NCBI GenBank assembly: GCA_000727475.1
Contig: KL647293.1
Coordinates: 1,934,588 to 1,998,587, forward strand
From: Sarcocystis neurona
Lineage: Eukaryota > Apicomplexa > Conoidasida > Eucoccidiorida > Sarcocystidae
DNA length: 64,000 bases
Reading direction: 5' to 3'
Notes under the pieces: model-generated
The model's input: the letters and a program-made list of their open reading frames with translations, nothing else
Told to the model about the DNA's origin: nothing
The model's database searches: none
In this document: piece after piece, positions 12,664 to 25,877 of the stretch
Numbering within the stretch: position 1 is the stretch's first letter
Layout of the letters: each line of letters opens with the position of its first letter
Translations under genes and position numbers: made by a program

Positions 12664-14420
12664 ATGGCTTCAAAGTGCACGTGTATGTGGAGGCATCGCG
12701 GCACGCATGCCGTACGTAACATAGCTAGATGCTTGCGTCGCTGGTTAGGCCGTAAGACAGTGAAATGACAAGCAACTAAGGGAGACACAGACTAAAGCTT
12801 GTCCCTTTGTGAAGCACGTGTCTGTAGAAGCCTCACGTTGAAGAACATGGTAGGAAGCAACCCGTGTAACTCCTGGAAGACAAGTGATCCCCTAAGTCAA
12901 TGCTTCCTAAAGATGGCGTTGAAGTAGTTGATAACAAGTACACAACTCAAATCGATGCTGCGTTGAGATAGGACGCACAAACGTGTGGAACTGCAGTGCT
13001 ATCGGATGCTGTGGGCAACTTCGGGACTTCTGGCGGTAGTCTACCGCACAGAGAGCCAACCAACTGTGCGCTCCCACACCGTTGGCATTCAGGATTGTAT
13101 GTATGGAACTGGTTGAGTCCAGAGTAAGCATCTTCTGAATATGATTAGACTGTCGTCCACTTTAGGGGTGTAAGGCTCGAAGAAAACCGTGTCTACGAGG
13201 AAGGTCGACGAGATGTCCTCCAGAGGTAGTAGCGGATGACTCCTCATCGGGAGGCCTTAGCCGCTTGGCACACCCATGATGAGCTATCCACAACGGAGGG
13301 TGCACACTGCAGCCCAGTCTAGGCCTTGAGACGAAAGAAACCGTTACCGAGCAGGAAAGCGGAAAACGCTCAATCCTGTGGCACAAAGGGCGTGCTACGC
13401 GTTCCGCTGAAGCTGCAAAGTGAATGGGCACTGGAAAAGTCTTCTGAAGTCCGCTGATGTTTTGAGTGCTTGTGCGCTTCTACTTTCCTAAAGTTTTTAC
13501 TTGGAGATGTGAAAACGAATTTGTGGCGGCCCCGTATTGCAAGACCTCGGCGAACAAACACTACACAGTGTGAAACCGGTTTGCGTTCCACAAAGAATGG
13601 GCAGTCGGTGATGTCGCCGGCACAACTGCCTAGAGTTCCTTCGTCTCCAGGGACATGTCTCCCCGCCATCCCACGGTATCTGGTGACGACTTAGTCGGCT
13701 TACTCGTGCGTAATGTCTGATTTGAAAGTGAAGCCCCAACAACCGAACCGTAAATAAAATTATAACCGCTATATTATATAGCGGCGGGCGCCACACTGCG
13801 TGTCGGTGCGCGTGGTGCCGCACCGCCGGTGCCACAGGACTCGGGCTCGTGCAGAGGGAACAGCGGCAGCGGTTGGAGTTTCATTGCGTGCACACGAAAT
13901 GCGCAATAACTATTCACGGGTTTTCAGTTTTTCTGCGGGGGTGTACGGGCGTAGCTGCAGGTGCTTGCGTAGTCTGTACCGGAGTGGTTGCGCCCGCCCA
14001 GAGAGCTCATTACGTGGTTGTCGTTCAGGCGATGCGAACTGTGCTCCACTTCACACACGCTACACATGTTATCGCAGCCAAGAACGCCCCGCCCCCAGCA
14101 ACCCATTCACCTCGTCCTTGGTACGACCAGAGTGTGCGCTCGACTGCGAGCGGTGCTAGTGTATTGAATGCATGTGGGTGCGGTTCCGTGGGGTATCCAT
14201 GCCACCCCCGTCAATGCGCACTGCATGCCGGTTCATGGATGCCAATTCAGCCGCTCTCCCTGTACCTCTGAATGTGGTTGCTACGCGGCCGTCTTCCATT
14301 GTAAGGCATGACACTGCTGTCCACGCTGTCCTGTAGAGTCACTCAGCCTCTACGAAGAGCATCGAAACACAAATGGTGTGAGCACACAAGTTCGGGTGGA
14401 TCTAAATCGCTAACAAGGTC
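12664..14420. other. no gene recognised; small hairpin at 13766-13784
   Basis: Frames on both strands are of chance length. A short AT-rich patch near 13750-13784 contains an inverted repeat, CCGCTATA / TATAGCGG, with a three-base loop. The last part is presumably the promoter and 5' leader of the dehydrogenase gene that starts at 14421. Confidence 0.5.
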
Positions 14421-16918
14421 ATGGCGACTTCCGCGGCATCAACCGCACCTACCGCAGAGCAAAAGGACGCGCCCGATTCAAGCCCGTCTGTATCGAGACC
14501 AGTATCAGGAGCGATCCTGAGAGACAGAGAAGACGAAGGTGCAGCACAGGTAGCGCGACAGAAGAAGTTGACTTTGCTAGTGCTGTTGGATGAAGAAGTT
14601 CCAGAAGATACGCCGCCGACGCTGACAGCGCCAGAGTCAGTGTCCAAGGTTGTCTTCCCTCGTTTTATGCAGTACATACAGAAGAAATACCCAGACAGTG
14701 TACAAGTGGTCGCCGGCGCTTCTCTGGACAGTTTCTTGCAGCCGCGTCACGCAGCTGCACTTCAAAATGTAGGTTTGAGCTGACGTACGATCTGCTGCGT
14801 AGTCGCTTCTCGCAGTAGTAATACCACTTCACCGGCACACTTGAGTACATATGTGTACACTTACGGGAGCACCTCAGGCTGCTGGATGTTTTTTCCAGCT
14901 ACTTTGAAGCTCCTCGGTAGATTCGAGCCTTCGGGTAGCCGAACTGGAAAACGCGGTGCAGGGTACGAGGCCTTCCTAAAGTACAGACCTGAGGCGCGCT
15001 CCAGAACATGCAACACGTTTTCGCGCCCTCATGTAAGTACCACTGCTCAAGATGAAGATGTTGCAGTGTCAATTTTTGCTATTTGACCTCCTAAATGGTA
15101 AGCCCATTCCTGGCTTATGCCACACACTCACGGCGGGCAGCTCGTCCGTCTCGTGTATGCTGTTGCATGTGTGGCGGTGCTGCTGTGTATGACGGTGCAG
15201 GCGGAGGCGCTTTTTGTGCTCGGGGTGGAAGTACACCTTATCGGCGACCTGCTACGGCATGTGGGCCCGCAGTTACGTTGGATCCATAGCTTCAGCGCTG
15301 GGGTGACTTCGCTATGTGCTGCCATGCGTGAAACGCCCTGGCCGGGTTGTCCCTCTCAAACCTGGGCTTCCCAACCTCATATCCTTGTCACAAACGGGCG
15401 CACCGTTTTCTCGCGGCCACTTGCAGAGTACGTCTTTGCTGCTGTACTACACTTTTACAAGCAGATCCCCAAATTTCAACAGCTGCAGAAAAGGTGCGCT
15501 TGGGTTCGGTTCCCCTTGGCGCAGCTGCGAGGCAAGACAATGGGCTTTCTCGGTTTTGGCGACATCGGCCGCGAATGCGCTCTTCTTGCGCGGGTTAGGT
15601 TACTGACACATAGACCACGAACCGGCACATAGCCCTTGTTGCAACACCGCAGATGTACTCGGAATGTGCCACTCCAACAAAGAGAAGCGTAGATGAGTCT
15701 TATGTCAGCTCGATGAGACATTTAGCAGACCCGCTTGTAATTATATAGCTACCCCTTCCACTGTTAGATCTCTCGTCAGCCGTAGCCTTGCATAATTACG
15801 CACTTAACAGGGCCGTGTGTCTACAGGCGGTAAACAGAATCGGCATGCGTATGCATAATAGGGTCGTAGGCTGTTTGGCATCCGAAGGTACACTGTCAAC
15901 CCCGCTACCTGGTGATGGTAGTGCTCCCTTTTGGACATTTGCTGAGGGCATATACCGCTTCAGTACATTGTTTGAAGTCCGTGCGGCTTCTGGGATTGTG
16001 GTGCTGCGTGTTCTTTAAGGCATTCGGCATGAAGTGCACAGCTCTACGGTCTAGTCGCCCAGCACGCGGCGATGGCCATGTCGTGCTCGACCGCATGTGG
16101 ACTCAAAAATGTAGTGATCGCCTTGAGGTAAGTGGTCCAGGTCAACCGTGTCGTACATGAGTCTCAAAAAGATTGAATATCGCATGGCAACCAGGCGGAT
16201 ATGGAGAGCGTCTGCATAAGACTCCCCGTGTGGCTTTGCTGCTTGCGAGTGAAGTTTTACCGTTCTGCAGACGTGGTCGTTTGCTCGTTGCCCGCCACGC
16301 CGCAAACGGAGAATACCGTAGGAGCGGCTGAATTCGCAGCTATGAAGGAATCAAGTATTTTCGTCTCAATTGGAAGGGGGTCCGTCGTGGACGAGGGAGC
16401 GCTTCTGCACGTAAGTGTAGTGGAGCAGACACGATCTGGCTTTGCCTGGTTAACGCATACGTAGCATTCTGCCGTAAAACCGTTGCTTCACCGCACTGCC
16501 ACCTACTCGCACCGGAGGTAACTTAGAGATGCTTTCTTTGTTCACGTGATACCGTTGTCGCAAAACAACAGGAGGTAATTCTGAGGTGCTTTGTTTGTTT
16601 ATCTGATACTGTCATCGCAAAAGAGCACCTGGTGACAGTCACCTGTGTTGCGCGTCTTGGTGCTGCTTCAAGGCTGTGCAGACGCATTGCATCGCTGGAG
16701 CTGTATTAGACGTCTTTCAAGAAGAGCCGTTGCCCGCAGATTCAGCGTTGTGGAAGGAGGAGAGAATCCTTATTTCCTCCCACTGCTGTGACTGGGTACA
16801 GGAGCACAGTGCTGCCGCGACGGTAGATGTGTTTGATGAGAATTTACGGCGCTTTCTAGCAGGCGCGCATGACAAAAGCGATATGTTTACACCAGTGGAC
16901 GTGCTTCGGGGATACTGA
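14421..16918 (+). CDS. D-isomer-specific 2-hydroxyacid dehydrogenase (glyoxylate/hydroxypyruvate reductase type)
   Basis: NAD(P)-dependent dehydrogenase reducing a 2-keto acid to the D-2-hydroxy acid. Five exons join in phase 0: 14421-14768, 15201-15593, 16020-16127, 16255-16410 and 16673-16918, giving about 416 residues. Exon 1 has an N-terminal extension of some 50 residues rich in Ala/Ser/Thr/Pro before the fold starts (KKLTLLVLLDEE). Exon 2 holds LRWIHSFSAGV, the substrate-side NGRTVFSRPLAEYV and the Rossmann motif GFLGFGDIG. Exon 4 has the catalytic Arg in SIGRGSVVDE. Exon 5 has the catalytic Glu in LDVFQEEPLP and the catalytic His in ISSHCCDW. All three family catalytic residues are therefore present. 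The starts of exons 4 and 5 could shift by a few codons. Substrate and cell location cannot be read from sequence; the N-terminal extension is not clearly a targeting peptide. Confidence 0.9.
16514..16627 (+). repeat. two-copy tandem repeat, 57-bp period, in the last dehydrogenase intron
   Basis: A unit beginning GGAGGTAA and containing the sequence ...GCTTT.TTTGTT...TGATAC.GT..TCGCAAAA occurs at 16514-16570 and again at 16571-16627, about 80 percent alike by eye. It lies inside the intron before the final exon of the dehydrogenase gene, just upstream of the acceptor. Confidence 0.8.
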
Positions 16919-16932
16919 GTTACTGTTCTCGC

Positions 16933-17683
16933 TCATGGTGCCGGTGTGATCGAGAGCCGCTCCAGGAGGGCGTAAGCGAAGACACGCTGCTGCATTGCTG
17001 GGCCCGTGGTGTCTTCGCTAACTTGGATGTTTGCAAGATCACCAAGCCCGTGAAACAAATCAGTAACAGTTCTTGTTTTGGACGTACTGGTACAGAGGTA
17101 GATTCTTGCTGCAGTGCACGGTACAGTTTTCTGAGTGCAGGGGTGTCGCTGCCTGGCACGCGGTGCGCCGGAGGATGCTCCGCGTACTCAGCGGCCTCTA
17201 CTACAGACGCGCGGACAAGAAAAGAACCTGCGTACCCCTTTATTGCCGTTGAGTTCTCCGACAATGGTGGCTGCTTGCGGGAATACCTGTTCCTAGATAA
17301 AAATGGATGATATCTTGGACCGAAAACTTGCCACGCCTCCGTATGCGTGTGTAAGAGCCACAAGCACGCACATGCAAATATATACCTTCAGCTGTGTCGC
17401 TCTACGTGTGGCAGTGCGTGCTGCGGACCCAGAATGTGCAAGTGTGGTCGAGCTGTTGTTGGTAGAAATAGTTGGTGCGACCCTCTCGCGGTGACAACCT
17501 CACCTGAAACAGCTCCCTTTCTTTCTCCCCACACGAATTTTCGCCGTGAGGCGGAGCGCAGTTCCGACCCCAGGTTCTTCTGGCATCAACGTTCCGCCTC
17601 TCCACAGTTGCATCAGTCCGGCCGCACGTCCGGCCGCACGCGCTTTTTGAGAACAGTGAAGGGGCAAGGTGTAGATTTTTCAC
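16933..17683 (-). CDS. 3' exons of an unidentified convergent gene
   Basis: I recognise coding sequence but not the family. Three exons join in phase 0: one ending at 17504 (tail EKERELFQ before a GTGAGG donor), one at 17292-17236 (19 codons, reading QVFPQAATIVGELNGNKG), and the last at 17130-16933. The last reads KTRTVTDLFHGLGDLANI and ends MQQRVFAYALLERLSITPAP plus stop. Upstream exons were not found; a minus frame at 18848-18324, with a strong pyrimidine-rich acceptor and a GTAATC donor, could belong here. Its stop lies only 14 bp from the stop of the plus-strand dehydrogenase, so the two 3' untranslated regions must overlap. Function unknown. Confidence 0.55.
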
Positions 17684-18960
17684 ATGAACAGGCGGAAGTT
17701 TGGGTGCGTCCCTTCTAGTGTACAGGTACGCCTTCCTCCTCGTAATTCTGTGCTACGCCTTGTTCAGTCGGTGGACCCAGTGCAGATGCGAGGAACTGGT
17801 TCTCTCAAAACACTGCGTTAATTAAGATCAATGCGTCTGTGCAGTCAAAGTTGGGTAAGAAAGCTCGCCGAGGAGCTAAGGTGGCCGGTCATGGCATCGC
17901 GTATTTGCGTGTTTTTTCGCTGTCCTTTCGACGGCCGGCCGCACTTGCATGTGCCACATACAATACTCGCCCCCTGGCGGTGAAACATGCAAAAAATGCA
18001 CACGTCCATGTAGCCACCAAACGCAGATTTTGATCTGCGGGGTATGTATGCGTACGCATATGCGTTTATACATTGACTAGATATACTGTGGATACGTACA
18101 AGGTCACACGCGCAAGAAGGTGCACGTGTATATGCATACTCATAATTGCACGCGCATAGCAGTTTCTCCTTGGTAGTGACGTGAGGTGTGCATCCCTTCG
18201 CGATCCCCTAGCGTCGAATTCAGTGACCACGCTGTAACGTAGACCGCACCACACTTGTTTGCGTGCTACGACGTCGACGGCACGGGGCCATAGAGCAGAG
18301 TCCTGGCGCCACGATAGATTACCGGAAGGGAAATCGAACAGCCTTTGATCTGGACATCATCGTCGACACGTGTGGTTCAGTGTCCAAGTCTCGGGCTTGC
18401 ACCACGGTATACGCATATGGAGTCTGATTGGTAAATGGATTCCGATTGCAAGCAAGCAACCTGCTTGCTGAAGCCACCAGTGGGCCGTCGTTGTCGCGAC
18501 GAAGATGAGGAATTTGTTCAGGTTCCGTTGAACAAGATACATCCCGGTCACTGACCGGCCCGGGAAGAACAGAACTGCTTCTCATGTATAGGTACGCCCA
18601 GATGGGTACGTTTGTGTCAGATGGTGGCATAACATTGTGGCCAGTGCAAATCGACAAGCTGATGTCACCCTCAGCTACAGCGACTTCCCGCGTTGACGCC
18701 TGGGTAGCTGTCCGCACGAATCCAAGTACTCTACGCGTAATATATATACGTATAAGGACTGTGACCAGTTTTGTCAGCTGCAGCTGTGTAGGACCTCTTC
18801 TTCCAGGCACTCTCTTCGCTGTCCGCGATGTAGCAAGCAGCTTCATGACTGGAAGAGACACGGGAGGAAACAGTGATAGGGGCTGGCAACGGGCGAGTCA
18901 TATGCGCACGAACATTTTGGCATCGTTTAATCCGGGTAGATTCCTTTCTGGTCCGTCGCT
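17684..18960. other. unassigned; possible minus-strand exon 18324-18848
   Basis: The minus frame at 18848-18324 is open for about 175 codons, preceded by a convincing acceptor (TTTCCTCCCGTGTCTCTTCCAG) and followed by a GTAATC donor. It has no recognisable domain. A plus frame (18584-18982) overlaps it, so the strand is uncertain. The stretch 18000-18160 is rich in ACGCAT/GTATGC words and appears non-coding. Confidence 0.3.
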
Positions 18961-18969
18961 CCAGGGGAC

Positions 18970-19921
18970 TCCTTCAGGATGATACGAGACACCGAAGAGT
19001 CTACTGTGACGCACCCTTGGCTCCCGACAGCGACCGTATTGCCACCGAAGTCGCCCAAACAACAAGGGAAATTCATGTAAGACACGTTGCCTTCCCTGCC
19101 ATGCTGCACGCGTAACTTCCGACCATCCCGCTGGCGTAGAAGTTTCACACTGACGCACATGTGGCGCTACTGCTGCAACCGTCAGCGTTTCTGAGTCGCG
19201 CCTGCGTGCGAGACGCGCACACAATGTGCGGAGTTGACGGCTTGTAGGCTTAATACTTCCAAAGAATAAGGATTCCGGTGGCTTTGAGTGCTGTATTCGT
19301 GAATATCATGCGTCCTTGTCCCTGGCCCTGAGCTGCCACTGCGTCATTGTGATGCAGCTAAGCATGAAAAGACCCCATCTGTAATGAGATAAATACTAGC
19401 ACACACAAATACCTCCTACTCACAGTGGTGATTGACTTGTCCTCCCTATGTACTTCGAGTTCGTCCAAATACCTCCTACTCACTATTACAGTGGTGACTG
19501 ACTTGTCCTCCCTATGTACTTCGAGTCCGAATTGTTCTCGGGATGACCTATCGGCAGCGGTGTACGCGGTTCTTCCAATGTATTCGTCCACGTATTCTGC
19601 TGGTTCATTTCTACTAGTAAAATGTAATGGCCACCATACTATATCCTCTGATAACATCCCACAAAATACGCAGCGAGCTCTCTCAAAGATTACGACGCTC
19701 TGATCTTCTCACTATTCCGCTACGGCCTTCCCCTTTGGCTTCTCTTCGTGTCTCTAATGTACATCCTTCCTAGAAATATGTATTCACGCCTATGCGCCAT
19801 AGCCGCACAACCTCCAGAAGATAAAGCAGCCGTTTCACCACTGGAAGACGTAGTGTTGTCTGCCATACACACAGAAAAAAAACAGCCTCTGCAGTTGGAG
19901 CATGAAAATCCTCGTCCTTGA
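18970..19921 (+). CDS. exons of a putative membrane protein (partial)
   Basis: Two plus-strand pieces look coding. The first ends at 19076 (reading PDSDRIATEVAQTTREIH, then a GTAAGA donor). The second, about 19673-19921, is too short to stand out as a frame: it reads SLKDYDALIFSLFRYGLP, then a hydrophobic span LWLLFVSLMYIL that would be a transmembrane helix. It then has a hydrophilic tail (PPEDKAAVSPLEDVVLSAIH), and a stop at 19919-19921. The phases of the two pieces do not join directly, so an exon is missing between them or they are separate genes. I do not recognise the family. Confidence 0.4.
19406..19527 (+). repeat. two-copy tandem duplication, about 60-bp unit
   Basis: CAAATACCTCCTACTCAC followed by a stretch ending CTTCGAGT occurs at 19406-19463 and again at 19466-19527. 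The second copy has a six-base insertion (TATTAC) and a few substitutions. Both copies stay open in one plus frame and would encode repeated DLSSLCTSS units, but whether this is translated is unknown. Confidence 0.85.
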
Positions 19922-20120
19922 GAAGTGATATCCCCGCGACTGGAGGCCAGTGTCTCCGCAGCGTGTAAAAATAGCGGTTTCGTACGGCACGGCTTCTGTA
20001 CAGGATAGCGTGCGTGTGGTGGCGGTAATCACAGCTTTCCACGTGCTACAACTCGGCAGACGTACCTCCTGTTCCTCTTGTATCAGCGCGAATGATTTTG
20101 TCCGTTTGCTGCGCGTGCAG

Positions 20121-20604
20121 TTTGTTTCGCGATCCTGCTCCCATTGCCCATTTGCTCTACGATTTGCTGTCTCAAAGCACGTTCGTAACACGGGAGTCTT
20201 TGCAACGCACAGAAAATTCAATCAATAAAAGCGGACAGCCTGTGGTTATCTGGGTAGCCGCTGTTGGCACCGTTCTTGCAGTCTTTGCGGTGATGCTTCT
20301 GTTACCCGTCGGTCGACAAGTTCTTCGTGATACGGAACCCGCCTCAGTTGTTCACTCTGCTACTTCCCTGCCGACAGACCTGTACCTCTGTCGATGTCCG
20401 GAAGACACCGAGGATGATACGTCCCCGATGCAAGAGACGACTTGCATCGGCTTTCCCCCCACGGAGCAGTTTGCATCGCATTTTGAACCTTCAGAAAGAA
20501 GATTATTTCTGCTAACAACTCCTTGGCAGCTCGTCACACCTAACCGTTGCGGCTGCTGCTGCTGCTGCTGGATCCCTGTTGCGCGGGCGCGGCCGCCTGC
20601 GTAG
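20121..20604 (+). CDS. putative single-pass membrane protein exon
   Basis: Unrecognised. After an acceptor-like TGCGCGTGCAG the frame reads LFRDPAPIAHLLYDLLSQ, then SLQRTENSINKSGQP, then a clear hydrophobic span (VVIWVAAVGTVLAVFAVMLL) that would be a transmembrane helix. An acidic stretch (EDTEDDTS) follows. The frame ends at a stop at 20604 just after a CTG run read as poly-Cys, so the true exon may end earlier, near 20540. The minus strand is also open here and would read poly-Gln, so the strand is not certain, but the membrane span favours plus. Confidence 0.4.
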
Positions 20605-21130
20605 CACCGTGTCGCCCTTCCCAACGATTGTCTGGCGGCCGCTTCTTCTGCAGTTGCACCTGCACGTCCTATCTTACATGTTGCTGCCGTTGATCCGACA
20701 GCTGGCGCACGCGCTGCCACGGATGCTGCTGCTGCTGCTATATAGCCGCGATGGTGGTCCTGCTGCTGCTGCCGCTGCTTGTCCTGCGTGCTTTTTACAG
20801 TGGTGTCCGTACTGTTGGTCTTCGTGCGCTGTGACGTCAAGGAGCTGCTTGAGCTGAGACTGGTCTTGTTTGTGCTGCTCCTTGTCCGGCTGCTGCTGCT
20901 TTTGCTGGTGTTGTTATTGATGCTGCTGTTCCTGACGCTTTTTCCTTTTGTTGCTTCTCGCTGTGCTACTGCTGCTCGTACTGCCCCAGCGATTCAGCAG
21001 GCGCTGCTGTTCCGCACCCGGTGCTGCTCCTGCTGCTGCTGCAGCTCCTGTAGGTGGCCACTGCTGCTCCTGCCGCTGTTGCTGCTGCTACGACTGCTGC
21101 TGCAATTGCTGTTGCTGGCCTGTAGACGGC
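20547..21130. repeat. CTG/CAG triplet-rich block
   Basis: A run of six CTG units sits at 20552-20571, with many more CTG/GCT/TGC clusters to about 21120 (20724-20740, 20761-20775, 20891-20935 and 21024-21110). The plus strand would read poly-Leu or poly-Cys, the minus strand poly-Gln, poly-Ala or poly-Ser. This is the kind of triplet repeat that in Eimeria encodes homopolymeric amino-acid runs. No gene model could be fixed here because all frames are relaxed. Confidence 0.8.
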
Positions 21131-23077
21131 GAGAAAGCGCGAATACCAAATAGCACGCCTGCCGTCAGTCTTTTGTGCCTTTTTCTCTTTTTCCCTTGCA
21201 CCTCGCGTTCAACGTCGTTTATCCTGTCCCGAGTGGAACCGTGGACGGGGAACTTGATGGAATGCTACCCGTCCAGTACCCCTCCAGGCAGGCTTTTGCC
21301 CTTTCGCCGTCCCGCGAGCTGCTTTCTTCCCTTTTCGAGTATGATAGATGATGTTTTTCCTTTCCACTACACCCGTGTTTGTTCTTGTGTGTGTGCGTCT
21401 CCAAGTAAGAGTATTCAGATCGCCTACTACGTAGCACACCATCGCTGTCGGGGATACCACCCCCAAAGGGCGGGAGCTGCGGTGTACGCCCGTCTATCTT
21501 ACTCGCATTCTTTCCGTCCCTCTACGCGCGTGGAAACGAAACACATGTGATCCTCAAACACAAGCCGTCTCTCAGTGGGTACTTTTTCCGTGCTTCCTAC
21601 GACCACAGGCCCAAGCGCTCCAGCGGAAGCGGAATCCTTTTCACCTGTGCGCGCACCCCCCCACGTTTTACTTTGTGCTGGCTACGCAAGTAGGCTTGGC
21701 TACGAAGCTGGCGGGGTGCACCTTCTTGCCAAAAACTTTTCTTACGCTGTTGACATTCTCTGCGTGCTGGACAATGACCGCGGCTTCCAGCCAACAATTC
21801 CAGCCCCTTTTGGACCGGTTTGTGACTGTTCAAACCTCTGTGCGTTAACAAATGCATGCTCTGCAGGAGGTATATTCGTTGAAGTCGTTAAACCAATCTT
21901 CTGCGGTCTGGTAGGACATAATCTTTGTACCCGCACCCCCTGCGCTCTCTGTCTACCCGCAGTCGACGTGCACATTAGCCGCAGATTCACGCGGAGTCAG
22001 CGGGCGACCTACGCTTCCGCGTTGTCCCGTCTCGTAGGTGATCCTGATACGAACGTCGGTGTCCAGCCGTGTGCTGCTTTCCCTGTCGGGCTGCTCCGGG
22101 TGATGCGTTAATGCTCGTACTCTTCCACCACGCGTGCTCACCCGTTTCCCCCTTGTCTGCTTATGATTTCGCAGGCCCTTCCTGCGTCCTGCGTGAACAT
22201 GCCTGATGTTTTAAAAACGACTAAACAACCTCCCACCTGAACATCCAACGTGTCCCACTCGTCGCGTCTTAGTTTCTGCAGCGGTCTGCCGCTATCCCAA
22301 AACCACTGTTTTAGGCGGCTGTTGTGGCGCTATCGTTCATGTTCCGCGTGTCCTGCCCCTGACAATATTCGTATATCAGCCAGCATACCAGGTGTAGCTG
22401 AGTGCTGTACCCCAACCAGGATACCACGCGGATTCTAAGCGTGGTGGAACGGGTGAGGAAGAGGGTCTGACCTTACGAAACCAACCTCACTGATATAAAT
22501 TGCGGGTTATGGGCGGTGCCTGCGCGGTGTCGACGATGAAATTTTGTTTACCTCCAGCATGTCTTTGAAGCTGCTTTCAATTTGAAGAGAGACCTGCGTT
22601 GTGTTCACTGTCCCCGTTATTGCTCTTTAAGATTGCATGCCGCATTTCCTGTCGTTGTTCAAGGGCAGCTGCCTTTGTGTATGCAGCCACAGAGGAGCAG
22701 AGGGTCTTGCGAGGTAACCATCTGCTGCTGCGCTTCTCCTCCTGTTCCGAAGACTACTCTGAAGCAGTCAAGTTTCTCGCGTTTCCCCGCCCAGTCCCAT
22801 GCCGTTAACCTTATGGTCCACGGTCACGGACGTATCGCACCTGCAGGAGTTTGCCGCTGCACCAATTTAGCCGGCCCTGTAAGGCTCACACTGAAATGCA
22901 TATCGGCGCGTAACAAGGCGGGTGGCTGGTGATTGTCGTGCGACGCAAAGGAAGAGGTAGCCAGTAGTGTAGGGAGACGCCCTTGGCCTTCTTCCCAGCT
23001 CACACAGAAGCTGTTTCTGCAGACGACGAAGGCTCCTTTCTCCCGGATTTGCCGGCGATCTGCTTTCTTCCCTCACC
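21131..23077. other. unassigned; one 178-codon plus frame at 21575-22111
   Basis: The plus frame 21575-22111 is longer than most chance frames and is rich in Cys, Ala and Leu, but I see no domain, signal peptide or convincing splice sites. A plus frame at 22599-22808 reads AAFVYAATEEQRVLRGNH, which looks coding for a short way. Otherwise this appears to be intergenic sequence and the Rab1 5' flank. Confidence 0.35.

Positions 23078-25877
<2,800 letters not shown>

Noticed and set aside
13766..13784. Short hairpin as a terminator
   Set aside because: Intrinsic terminators are bacterial; here it is just a small AT-rich inverted repeat in intergenic eukaryotic DNA.
17000..17240. Apparent double frameshift in the minus-strand convergent gene
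   Set aside because: A 105-nt intron between 17236 and 17130 joins the two coding frames in phase, so no frameshift is needed; the open frame inside it is probably chance.
18324..18848. Minus exon with strong acceptor as part of a named gene
   Set aside because: No domain, and a plus frame overlaps it; it could not be joined to either neighbour with confidence.
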